From contig CAZUJF010000018.1 of NCBI GenBank assembly GCA_964619955.1, positions 42,770 to 106,769 on the forward strand: 64,000 bases of DNA, read 5' to 3'. This stretch comes from JACQFK01 sp964619955 (GTDB taxonomy: Bacteria > Planctomycetota > MHYJ01 > JACPRB01). Below are positions 15,961-23,933 of this stretch, one piece after another; within the stretch, counting starts at the first letter, position 1; every line of letters starts with the position of its first letter. Under the pieces are notes generated by a model. The model was not told the origin of the DNA, ran no database searches, and worked only from the letters and a program-made list of their open reading frames with translations. The translations under genes and the position numbers were made by a program.

Positions 15961-16598
15961 TCCTTCAGAGTAGAGAGCTTCCGGGTGTCCATGGAGGAGA
16001 ACGCCTCGTTGATGTGGTTGACGATGATGGTGATGACGAAGATGCCCACGAAGAGGTCGAGCAGCACCCCCAGTTCCACCATGAGGGGCATCGCGTTCAC
16101 CAGCAGCATCCCGAAGATGAAAATGCCGTTCTCCAGGATGAGGTATCCCACGACCTGATTGATGGCCTTGTGGCGGGTCATCAGCATGATGAAGCCCACG
16201 AGGACCGTCGAGAGCGAGGTGGGAACCAGAAGCAGTCCCAGGTGGGCCTTGGCCAGGGGCAGTTCCTGGGCGAGCAGGACGGAGAAGCCGATCGAGAGCG
16301 CCCCGAGGATCATGGAGGGCAGGTGACCGATGCTGGGCTCCGCCTCGCGGCGGATCTGGGCCTCGCGCATGGCCCGCAGGAGCATGAAGGGGATGACGAC
16401 CGCCTTGAGCGCCACCGTCGCGGCCGAGACCAGGAAGGGAAGAAGTCCGGCGTGTTCCTGGACGAGGAGCGGCAGGACGCCCAGCAGGCCCCCCTGGACG
16501 CCCACCACCCGGATCACCGAGGGGATCCGGCTGTTGCCGAGGGCGAACAGGTTGAGGAGGAGCACGGCGACCAGGATCGGATCGATCAGCGTATGCAT
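15957..16598 (-). CDS. HyfE/NuoK-like membrane subunit
   Basis: 213 residues, matching HyfE length, with about six or seven membrane segments. It contains 'LLNLFALGNSRIPSVIRVVGVQGGLLGVLPLL' at the N-terminus and 'VGYLILENGIFIFGMLLVNAMPLMVELGVLLDLFVGIFV' near the C-terminus. The latter carries the buried glutamates typical of NuoK-like subunits in the proton path. It starts four bases after the HyfC-like gene and its TGA overlaps the HyfF-like start. Confidence 0.85.
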   Translation of the reverse strand: MHTLIDPILVAVLLLNLFALGNSRIPSVIRVVGVQGGLLGVLPLLVQEHAGLLPFLVSAATVALKAVVIPFMLLRAMREAQIRREAEPSIGHLPSMILGALSIGFSVLLAQELPLAKAHLGLLLVPTSLSTVLVGFIMLMTRHKAINQVVGYLILENGIFIFGMLLVNAMPLMVELGVLLDLFVGIFVITIIVNHINEAFSSMDTRKLSTLKE

Positions 16599-16602
16599 CC
16601 GT

Positions 16603-17511
16603 TCACCTCACCAGCAGGAAGAATCCGAAGGCGCAGAACAGCATCGACGCGACCAGGAGCGTGGGCACGTGACGCATCTGCAGGCGGGCCATGACCGATT
16701 CCACGACGCCGATCCCCACGGAAAGGCCCAGCAGGCCTCCGATGAAGATCGCCCAATCCAGCCCCGCGTTCCCGGTCCGGACCGGCAGGACGACGTGCAG
16801 CAGCAGGGCCCCGAGCACGAAGAGTTTCATCGCCGCGCCGTACAGGATCAGGCCGAGGAGGGGGCCGCTGTGATCGAGGACCATGACCTCGTGGATCATG
16901 GTGAGTTCCAGGTGCGTGTTCGGGTCGTCCACGGGAATCCGGCAGTTCTCGGTCAGAACGATGATGAAGAGCCCCACGGCCACCAGGACGAGCGGGGCCC
17001 CCAGGACGGTCCATTGGACATGAAGAGGACCGTGAAGCATGTCCGAGAGGACGAGCGTTCCCGACATCTTGGCCAGGAGGAGCATCGCAAAGAAGAGGGC
17101 CGGTTCGGTGAGACAGGCGAACGTGACCTCCCTCGCCGCGCCCATCCCTTCGAAGGAGGACCCCGTATCGAGCGCCGCGGCCGTCGTGAAGAAGCGGCCC
17201 AGGGCGAAGAGGTAGGCGAAGAGGATCAGATCCCCGGCGAATCCGACGGGGGCGTCGAAGGGGCCGAGCGGCATCAGGAGTCCCGCGAGCAGCACCGCCG
17301 CCAGCGTGACCACCGGAGCCAGCCGGAAGATCAGCGTCGTCGTGCGGCTGAGCACGAGTTCCTTCCGCATCAATCGGGCGATGTCCCGGTAGGGCTGCAG
17401 GAGCGGCGGCCCCACGCGGCCTCCGAAGAACGCCTTCGTCTTGTTGATCACCCCCAGCAGCAGCGGAGGCATCCCCAGGAGAAGGACGAGGTGGATGGCG
17501 GAATGCGTCAT
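16603..17511 (-). CDS. HyfC/HycD/NuoH-like membrane anchor subunit
   Basis: 302 residues from ATG 17511, with about eight membrane segments. Hallmarks of the NuoH/HycD family are 'GRVGPPLLQPYRDIARLMRKE' near the N-terminus and the acidic 'ENCRIPVDDPNTHLELTMIHEVMVLDHSGP' loop. In complex I and group 4 hydrogenases this subunit anchors the peripheral arm and transmits the redox-driven change to the pumps. Both signature loops are intact even though the large subunit has lost its metal site, which suggests the coupling machinery is under selection. The start overlaps the upstream stop (ATGA). A much longer open frame extends upstream but is antisense-like noise over hyfB. Confidence 0.9.
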   Translation of the reverse strand: MTHSAIHLVLLLGMPPLLLGVINKTKAFFGGRVGPPLLQPYRDIARLMRKELVLSRTTTLIFRLAPVVTLAAVLLAGLLMPLGPFDAPVGFAGDLILFAYLFALGRFFTTAAALDTGSSFEGMGAAREVTFACLTEPALFFAMLLLAKMSGTLVLSDMLHGPLHVQWTVLGAPLVLVAVGLFIIVLTENCRIPVDDPNTHLELTMIHEVMVLDHSGPLLGLILYGAAMKLFVLGALLLHVVLPVRTGNAGLDWAIFIGGLLGLSVGIGVVESVMARLQMRHVPTLLVASMLFCAFGFFLLVR

Positions 17512-19517
17512 GGAGTGCTCCGGCCCCAAACGAGAAGAAAGACGATGATGATGATGAAGTAGAAGACGTAGACCTGCAGGCGGCCCTGCTGGAGGAGCCG
17601 GAGCCAGGCGAAACCCCGGGCCAGGTGCCGCACGGACGGGAGGGCGAGGCGGTCGAGCATCGGATCCTGCACGACGCTCTTGTGGTGGACGGATTGCGGA
17701 AAGAGCCCTCCGAGATCGGGCCGGTGCACGCGGGGCCAAAGCGCCCAGCGGAACAGCTCCCTCAGCGAATGGCCGAACGACGATCCCGTGTATTGCATCC
17801 GGGGGGTCGGGCGGGCGAAACCGCAATCCCAAGTGGGGGCGCTCGCGGGAGGCCGGGACCTCAGCACCCGGACCCAGAGCAGCGCCAGCAGTCCCGCCAG
17901 CACCACGATCGACGCTCCTGCGCCGCTGATCCAGTCCGTGGGCACCAGGCGGGAGAGGGGGATGTTCGGCGGGGACCCGACGGGAGCCCAGGCCCCGATG
18001 GCCCGGTCGAGAAGGGGCAGGACGAGGCCGGGGGCCAGACCGAGGAGCGCGCAGAGGACGGCCAGGACGACCATGGGAATCTGCATGATGCCGGGCGGAT
18101 CGCCGCCGGAGCGGTCGATCATGGGCGACCGGGATTGCCCCAGAAACAGCATCCCCGAGAGGTTGGTGAAACAGGCCAGCGCCAGGGCCCCCGCCAGGGC
18201 GAGGCAGGGAACCGCGAGCGTCGCCAGGGGCCACGCCCCGGGACCCGCTTCCGACGGCAATCCTGCGGTCCGGAAGAGCCCCAGGTAGATCATGAGTTCG
18301 CTGACGAAGCCGTTCAGGGGCGGCAGTCCGGAGATGGCGGCGGCGCCGAGGATGAAGAGGGTCGCCGTCCGGGGCATCGTTTTCGCCAGTCCCCCCAGCC
18401 TGGAGAATTCGGTGGTCCGGACGGCGCGCTCCACCGCGCCGGCGCAGAGAAACAGCAGCGGCTTGATGATCGCGTGGTTCAGGGAGTGGAACAAGGCGCC
18501 TCCGAGGCCCAGGGCGATCCAGTCCGGCCGTGCGAACGAACGTCCCAGGAGCGCCAGACCCAGGCCCATCGAGATGATGCCGACGTTCTCGAAGCTGCTG
18601 TACGCGAGCGCCCGTTTCAGGTTGTGCTGGGCCAGGGCAAAGACCACGCCCAGGACCGCCGTGACCGAGCCCAGCAGGAGCAGAAGCCCCCCCCACCAGG
18701 GGGGCGGGACGGGAAGGATGCCGCAAAGGCGGATCAGTCCGTACACCCCGACCTTGTAGATCACGCCCGACAGAAGTGCGGAGGCGTGACTGGGGGCATT
18801 GGCGGGAGCGCCCGGCAGGAAGAGGTGCAACGGCATCAGGCCGATCTTGAAACTGAAGCCGATCAAACCCAGGACGAAGACCGCCGCGCCGATCCGGGGG
18901 GCGAGGACGCCGGGCCGGATGTCTTCCAGGGCGAACGAACCCGTGGACTGGTGAAACAGGCAGAAGGCGGCGATCAGGAAGGCCGCCCCCACATGGGCCC
19001 CGACCAGGTAGATCCATCCCGCCTTGCAGGCGGCGGGATCCGTGTTGTCCGCGGTCGCCAGGAAATAGCCCGAAAGCGCCATCACCTCCCATGCCAGCAG
19101 GAAGAGCACGGCATCCTGAGCCAGGACGACCATCGCCATCGACGCCGCCAGGAGGCCGGTGCAGAACTGGACGGGCCGGGCGCTGCCCGGGTGCTCGGCG
19201 GCGCGCCAGTAGGCCGTCCCGTAAACCGACACGAGCGCGGGGATCAGGAACACGGGCAGGAGGAAGACCCCCGCGAGCGCGTCCATCCTGAGGTGGAAAC
19301 GTCCGTACGGCAGGAACCACGCCAGGTCGAGGGTGAGCGTTTCGCCCAGGACCAGGGAACGGCCGACGGCGCCGAGGCCCGCTCCGGCGCCGAGGATCAG
19401 GAGCAGGGTCCCCGACCGCTGCCCGGCGGAGATCCGGCGTCCGAACCATAGACCGGCCGCGCCGCCCGCCCCCAGGAGGCCGACCGCGACCAGCAGGAGA
19501 AGCAGGGTCAGCGCCAC
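17508..19517 (-). CDS. HyfB/HycC-like antiporter subunit, copy 2
   Basis: 669 residues from GTG 19517 with a GGGGAGG ribosome-binding site. About 14-16 membrane helices. The central 'PLHLFLPGAPANAPSHASALLSGVIYKVGVYGLIR' and 'AQHNLKRALAYSSFENVGIISMGLGLALLG' segments define the HyfB/HycC branch of Mrp/NuoL-type subunits. The C-terminal tail has 'APTWDCGFARPTPRMQYTGSSFGHSLRELF' followed by a final membrane helix, as in HyfB. The upstream neighbour is a second HyfB-like protein of nearly the same layout, so the complex has two such pumps plus HyfF. Confidence 0.85.
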   Translation of the reverse strand: MALTLLLLLVAVGLLGAGGAAGLWFGRRISAGQRSGTLLLILGAGAGLGAVGRSLVLGETLTLDLAWFLPYGRFHLRMDALAGVFLLPVFLIPALVSVYGTAYWRAAEHPGSARPVQFCTGLLAASMAMVVLAQDAVLFLLAWEVMALSGYFLATADNTDPAACKAGWIYLVGAHVGAAFLIAAFCLFHQSTGSFALEDIRPGVLAPRIGAAVFVLGLIGFSFKIGLMPLHLFLPGAPANAPSHASALLSGVIYKVGVYGLIRLCGILPVPPPWWGGLLLLLGSVTAVLGVVFALAQHNLKRALAYSSFENVGIISMGLGLALLGRSFARPDWIALGLGGALFHSLNHAIIKPLLFLCAGAVERAVRTTEFSRLGGLAKTMPRTATLFILGAAAISGLPPLNGFVSELMIYLGLFRTAGLPSEAGPGAWPLATLAVPCLALAGALALACFTNLSGMLFLGQSRSPMIDRSGGDPPGIMQIPMVVLAVLCALLGLAPGLVLPLLDRAIGAWAPVGSPPNIPLSRLVPTDWISGAGASIVVLAGLLALLWVRVLRSRPPASAPTWDCGFARPTPRMQYTGSSFGHSLRELFRWALWPRVHRPDLGGLFPQSVHHKSVVQDPMLDRLALPSVRHLARGFAWLRLLQQGRLQVYVFYFIIIIVFLLVWGRSTP

Positions 19518-19572
19518 GTCGATCCTCCCCGATCATCCCGTCGATCGGAGCCGCCGGGCGTCATGAATGTCG

Positions 19573-21594
19573 TCATCGTGCCAGGAGCCTGAAAAGCAAT
19601 CGTTCGACAGGGAGCGTCCACAGGAGCAGGAGAACCACCGTCGCCAGGATGTAGAGCATGTAGTGATGCATCAGGCCGCGCTGAAAGACGCGCATCCGGT
19701 CGGACCATTGCGTCAGCTTCGCGATCGCCGGAAGGATGAAGCGGGCCATGACGACGTCATCCACCATGCGGCGGAAGCGGCCGGGCTTCGGGAAGAGCTC
19801 GTCCAGGCGGGGAGTCTCGGTGCGGGGGCGGAGCACGCCGCCGAAGAGGCGGACGATCATGTCCGCAAAGGAGGAGGACGTGTACTGCATCCGGGCGCTG
19901 GGACGGACGTACCCGCAGTCCCAGGTCCCGACCTTGGGCGCGCGGCCCGGGCGCCAGCAAAGTTCGCAGGCGAGAAAGGCAAGCGCCCCCGCGCCTCCCA
20001 GGGCCGCTCCCGCCCAGGTCAGCCGGTCGAGGGGCACCAGCCGGTCCAGCGGAACGCGGCCGGGGCCGCCCGGGAGGACCCAGGCGTCGACGACCTTGTC
20101 GAGCAGGGGGGCGAGCCAGGGGGAACCCAGGCCGATGGCGAGGCAGCATGCGGCCAGCAGCGCCATGGGGGCGAGCATCAGGGCGGAGGATTCGCGGGCG
20201 TGCGGGACCCGCTCGCTTCGCGGGGCCCCCAGAAAGACGGCCCCCGAAACCTTGACGAAACACGCCAGCGCCAGGGCGCCGACGAGCGCGAGCGCGGGTC
20301 CGGCCACGGCCCCCAAAGGCCAGGAGGCCGATCCGTCTCCCGCCGGGAGCGTCCGGAAGAGCCCCACGTAGATCAGGAACTCGCTCACGAAGCCGTTGAG
20401 AGGGGGGAGTCCCGAGATCGCGACGGCGGCAAACAGGAACAGGGCCGTCGTCCAGGGCATCCGCCGGGCGAGCCCCCCCATGCGATCGATCTCGCGCGTA
20501 TGCAGGGCGTGGAGCACCGACCCCGCCCCCATGAAGAGCAGCGGCTTGAAAAGACTGTGGTTCCAGACATGCAGGAGGCAGCCGGAAAGCCCCAGGAGCA
20601 CCCAGTCCGTGCGGCCCATCGAGCGTCCCACCATCGCGAGGCCCAATCCCATGACGATGAGGCCGACGTTCTCGACGCTGGAATACGCGAGCAGCCGCTT
20701 CAAGTCGCGCTGGCCGATCGCGAACGCGATTCCGAGGATTCCGCTGATCGTCCCGAGGAAGAGGAGCAGCGCCCCCCAGCTGACGGGAGGCGCCGGAAGG
20801 AATCCGAAGATCCGGATCATGCCGTAGATGCCCATCTTGAGCATGATTCCGGAAAGGAGCGCCGATACGTGGCTGGGGGCGTTGGCGTGGGCGTCCGGAA
20901 GCCACACGTGGAACGGCATGAGGCCGGCCTTGATGCCGAACCCGAGCAGGGCCGTGAAGAAGATCGCGTAGAGCATTCCCAGTCCCGCCTCGTGCATCGC
21001 GAGGGGGCGAAGCTGGAACGATCCCGTCGCCTGGTGGAGGAGGGCGAACATGCCGAACAGCGTGAGCGTGGCCACGTGGGTGGAGATGAAATAGATCCAG
21101 CTGGCCCTCCGGACGCCGGGCTCATGATCCTCGGTGCCCACGAGAAAGAAGCCGGAGAGGGCCATGAACTCCCAGCCCAGGAGGAACAGGATCGAGTTTC
21201 GGGCCAGGATGAGGACCACCATCCCCGCCATGACGGTGCCCCAGAAGAAGCGGAGTTTCCGGCCGTTGCCGGGATGTTCCCGCTGGCGCCAATACGCCGC
21301 GCCGTACAGGGGTCCCAGGGCCCCCATGAGGAAGACGGGAGCCAGGAAGAACGCCCCCAGCGCGTCCAGGCTCATGTCCCACGCCGCGCCGGGGAGCGGC
21401 CACGGGAGCGCGAGGGAGCCGCCGCCGCCCGTGAGGAGCGCAAGGAGGGCGCCGCAGAATCCCACGGCGCCGCCCGCGACCGACAGACCGGTGGCGATCC
21501 TCTGGCTCCAGGGGGATTGCCGGCTGAAGACGAATCCCGCGAAGCCGCTCACCCCCAGGAGCCCGCCGCCGGCCAGGATCAACGCCAACGGCAT
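19573..21594 (-). CDS. HyfB/HycC-like antiporter subunit, copy 1
   Basis: 673 residues from ATG 21594, chosen over a GTG at 21657 because a CGGAG ribosome-binding site precedes it and because the resulting start (MPLALILAGGGLLGVSG) lines up with the start of copy 2 (MALTLLLLLVAVGLLGAGG). It carries 'PFHVWLPDAHANAPSHVSALLSGIMLKMGIYGMIR', 'GQRDLKRLLAYSSVENVGLIVMGLGLAM' and the tail 'VGTWDCGYVRPSARMQYTSSSFADMIVRLFGG'. Overall it is a clear paralogue of the next gene, 55 bases downstream. Like that gene it is predicted to be a multi-helix proton or cation channel subunit. Confidence 0.85.
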   Translation of the reverse strand: MPLALILAGGGLLGVSGFAGFVFSRQSPWSQRIATGLSVAGGAVGFCGALLALLTGGGGSLALPWPLPGAAWDMSLDALGAFFLAPVFLMGALGPLYGAAYWRQREHPGNGRKLRFFWGTVMAGMVVLILARNSILFLLGWEFMALSGFFLVGTEDHEPGVRRASWIYFISTHVATLTLFGMFALLHQATGSFQLRPLAMHEAGLGMLYAIFFTALLGFGIKAGLMPFHVWLPDAHANAPSHVSALLSGIMLKMGIYGMIRIFGFLPAPPVSWGALLLFLGTISGILGIAFAIGQRDLKRLLAYSSVENVGLIVMGLGLAMVGRSMGRTDWVLLGLSGCLLHVWNHSLFKPLLFMGAGSVLHALHTREIDRMGGLARRMPWTTALFLFAAVAISGLPPLNGFVSEFLIYVGLFRTLPAGDGSASWPLGAVAGPALALVGALALACFVKVSGAVFLGAPRSERVPHARESSALMLAPMALLAACCLAIGLGSPWLAPLLDKVVDAWVLPGGPGRVPLDRLVPLDRLTWAGAALGGAGALAFLACELCWRPGRAPKVGTWDCGYVRPSARMQYTSSSFADMIVRLFGGVLRPRTETPRLDELFPKPGRFRRMVDDVVMARFILPAIAKLTQWSDRMRVFQRGLMHHYMLYILATVVLLLLWTLPVERLLFRLLAR

Positions 21595-21664
21595 CCCGGA
21601 CTCCGTTTCCATGGATCGGCCGCTCGCCGGACGAAAGAAAAGACCCTGCACAAACACATGCTCG

Positions 21665-22360
21665 TCATTTGCCCGCGTTAGGGACCGGATCCAGCCGGGA
21701 CTCCAGGAGCCGGGTCTCGTTCAGGATTTCCGCGATGGAGGGCCGCCGCGCGAGCATGTCCTGAAACGACTTCTCCCGGACGAGCGCCGCAAAGCGGGCG
21801 AGCATGTGGGAATGCGTGTGGACGCTCGGGCAGACCAGCCAGAAGAGCGTGTGGACCGGCAGGCCGTCGGGCGCCCCGAAATCCACCTTGCTTTCCAGAA
21901 AGCACAGGGTGAGCTTGGGCGACTGGACGTCCTGCAGGATGATCGGATTCCTCGCGTGGGGGATGGCGAGACCGCGCCCGATCGCGGTGGTTCCCAGCGT
22001 TTCTCTTGCCAGGATGATCTGATAGACCATCTCACGGTCGACGCTGGGAGGGAAGGGGAGCGCCTCGACCATCGAGCGCAGGACCGCCGCCTTGTCCGCC
22101 CCGGGCAGCCGGTAGAGGATTCCGCCGGCTTCGAGGGCTTCCGCGACCGAGGGGAGCGGGCGCGCCTCATCCCCCACGCGATAGAGGGCCGTGGAGACCT
22201 TGACGTTCCGGACATTCGCCCATTCGAGGATTTCCGTTCGATTGAAGCGGTAGCGACCTCCGGCCTTGTGGAAGGGAAGGCTTCCTTCCTTCACCCAGCG
22301 GTAGATCATCTGTTCGGACACGCCGAGGAATCCGGCCACTTCCTTCACGGTGAGGTCCAT
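21665..22360 (-). CDS. MerR/excisionase-type HTH fused to a PTS EIIA domain
   Basis: 231 residues. Residues 1-50 are an excisionase-type winged helix ('DLTVKEVAGFLGVSEQMIYRWVKEGSLPFHKAGGRYRFNRTEILEWA'). Residues 75-225 are a fructose/nitrogen-type EIIA domain with phosphorylatable H135 in 'GRGLAIPHARNP'. It is the first gene of the Ehr operon, directly behind the sigma-54 promoter. I infer a DNA-binding or structural regulator whose state follows PTS phosphorylation; EI, HPr and a separate PtsN are encoded at 27293-29857. DNA target and direction of control are unknown. Confidence 0.8.
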   Translation of the reverse strand: MDLTVKEVAGFLGVSEQMIYRWVKEGSLPFHKAGGRYRFNRTEILEWANVRNVKVSTALYRVGDEARPLPSVAEALEAGGILYRLPGADKAAVLRSMVEALPFPPSVDREMVYQIILARETLGTTAIGRGLAIPHARNPIILQDVQSPKLTLCFLESKVDFGAPDGLPVHTLFWLVCPSVHTHSHMLARFAALVREKSFQDMLARRPSIAEILNETRLLESRLDPVPNAGK

Positions 22361-22436
22361 GGGGGCACCTTAAACGGGACGTTCCCGCCGGATTCCTCAG
22401 GAATACGGCCGGGAGTTCTGGGAGTGTATTCGAGAG

Positions 22437-22453
22437 AGCAACTGAGGGGCCAA
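22437..22453 (-). promoter_or_regulatory. Sigma-54 (-24/-12) promoter of the Ehr operon
   Basis: TTGGCCCCTCAGTTGCT matches the YTGGCACGrNNNTTGCW pattern with intact TGGC and TTGC elements and exactly ten bases between GG and GC. Transcription would start near 22426, about 65 bases before the HTH-EIIA start codon. Confidence 0.7.
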
Positions 22454-22559
22454 TCGGGGTCTGGAGTGCGCCCGAGCGGCGACTGTATCCACCTGAAGGC
22501 AAGCGAGTTACGGTTGGACCGTGTTGGGCAATGAGGGTGGAGCCCCTCAGCGGCTCATC

Positions 22560-22579
22560 ATCTGCAGAAGATTGCAGAT
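22560..22579. promoter_or_regulatory. Inverted repeat, candidate enhancer for the sigma-54 activator
   Basis: ATCTGCA and TGCAGAT form a perfect 7-bp inverted repeat separated by six bases. It lies about 110-125 bases upstream of the -24 element and directly behind the stop of the sigma-54 activator gene. That is the usual place for an upstream activating sequence. No T-run accompanies it. Confidence 0.5.
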
Positions 22580-22580
22580 A

Positions 22581-23933
22581 TTATGCAAGCTTGAGTTCCT
22601 TCATCTTGTAATGCAAGGAACGGATGCTGATCCCCAGCAGTTCGGCGGCCTTGCCCCGGTGCCCTTCCACTTCCTCAAGGGCGCGATGGATCACGTCCCG
22701 CTCCACCCGCTGGAGGTTCTCCTCCAGATTCAAGGTGGCGGGTCTCGGGGTGGAGCGGATTTCGCCGGGCAGGTCGCGCGCCGCGATGGTCTCCCCCGGA
22801 CTGGTGATCACGAGGCGCTCCATGAGGTTCCGGAGCTGCCGGATGTTGCCGGGCCAGTAGTAGGAACAGAGGATCTCGGCGGCAGGGCCGGTCAGGATCT
22901 TGGGTTTCTTCCCGTAGATGAGGGCGAACTCCTTGAGGAAATGGTCCAGGAGCGCGGGAATATCCTCCCGGCGCTCCCGCAGCGGGGGAAGCAGGATGGG
23001 GACGACGCTCAGGCGGTAGTACAAGTCCTCCCTGAACGTTCCCTCCGCCAGCAGCACCCGCGCATCCCGGTTGGTGGCGGCGATGATCCGCACGTCGACC
23101 TTGATGGGACGATCGGAGCCGATCCGCCGGATCTCGCCTTCCTGGAGCGCCCGGAGGAGATCCACCTGGTTCTTGGCGGGAATCTCGGTAATTTCGTCGA
23201 GGAATAGGGTGCCTCCGTCGGCTTGTTCGAAGACCCCCTTCTTCTGATGGACCGCGCCGGTGAAGGCGCCGGCCTCGTGACCGAAGACCTCGCTCTCGAA
23301 GAGCGTCTCGGGAAGCGCCCCGCAATTGATGCTCACGAAGGGGCGTTCCTTGCGCGGGCTCTGGTCGTGGATCGCCCGGGCGGCCAGCTCTTTCCCGGTC
23401 CCGCTCTCCCCCTGGAGCAGGATGGTCGCGTGGCTGGGCGCCACCTGGACCAGGGTGTTGAGGACCTTTCGCATGGCGGCGCTGTGGGCGAGCATGACCC
23501 GGCCGCCCCGCTGGAGTTTGAGGCGGTCCCGGAGCTCCCGGTTCTCCATCAGCACTTTCAGCCCGGCCACCGCTTTCTGCACGAGGACCCTGATGTGTTT
23601 GATGTCCAGCGGCTTGGCCAGGAAATCCATCGCGCCCATCTTCATGGCCTCCACGGCGCCGTCGATGTTGCCGTGGGCGGTGATCATGATGACGGCGGTG
23701 TCCGGATCCCGCTCCCGGACCTCCCTGAGGACGTCGAATCCGTCGACGGCTCCGGGCATCCGGAGATCGGTGATCACGATGTTGAACGGATTCCGGCGTA
23801 TCCGGCGCAGCGCGGATTCCCCGTCCTCCGCGGTCTCGATCTCGAATTCGGGCGCGTCGATGGCTTCGCGCAGTCCGTTGCGGACGTTCGGTTCGTCGTC
23901 GACGATGAGGATTCTCACCCTGTCCAGGCTCAT
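22581..23933 (-). CDS. NtrC-family sigma-54-dependent response regulator
   Basis: 450 residues from ATG 23933 (ATGA overlap with the kinase gene). The receiver domain has phosphoacceptor D56 ('VITDLRMPG') and the acidic pair 'VDDE'. The AAA+ domain has Walker A 'GESGTGKE', the sigma-54-contacting 'GAFTGA', Walker B 'GGTLFLDEI' and arginine fingers in 'REDLYYRLSVVPILLPPLRER'. The C-terminal Fis-type helix-turn-helix is 'GHRGKAAELLGISIRSLHYKMKELKL'. All elements for an active bacterial enhancer-binding protein are present. Its likely target is the sigma-54 promoter of the Ehr operon that follows. Confidence 0.92.
   Translation of the reverse strand: MSLDRVRILIVDDEPNVRNGLREAIDAPEFEIETAEDGESALRRIRRNPFNIVITDLRMPGAVDGFDVLREVRERDPDTAVIMITAHGNIDGAVEAMKMGAMDFLAKPLDIKHIRVLVQKAVAGLKVLMENRELRDRLKLQRGGRVMLAHSAAMRKVLNTLVQVAPSHATILLQGESGTGKELAARAIHDQSPRKERPFVSINCGALPETLFESEVFGHEAGAFTGAVHQKKGVFEQADGGTLFLDEITEIPAKNQVDLLRALQEGEIRRIGSDRPIKVDVRIIAATNRDARVLLAEGTFREDLYYRLSVVPILLPPLRERREDIPALLDHFLKEFALIYGKKPKILTGPAAEILCSYYWPGNIRQLRNLMERLVITSPGETIAARDLPGEIRSTPRPATLNLEENLQRVERDVIHRALEEVEGHRGKAAELLGISIRSLHYKMKELKLA

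Noticed and set aside
16603..19536. 977-codon version of the HyfC-like protein.
   Set aside because: The first two thirds overlap the HyfB-like gene in another frame and have no family similarity. The real start is the ATG at 17511 that overlaps the upstream stop.
12191..21594. Respiratory complex I (nuo) operon.
   Set aside because: Gene set and sizes follow Hyf/Hyc: HyfE-like 213-residue subunit, HyfB-type tails and a NuoCD-like fusion. NuoA, J, E, F and G are absent.
22560..22579. Terminator of the response-regulator gene.
   Set aside because: The dyad has no following T-run and a weak, AT-containing stem. Its position fits an activator site better.
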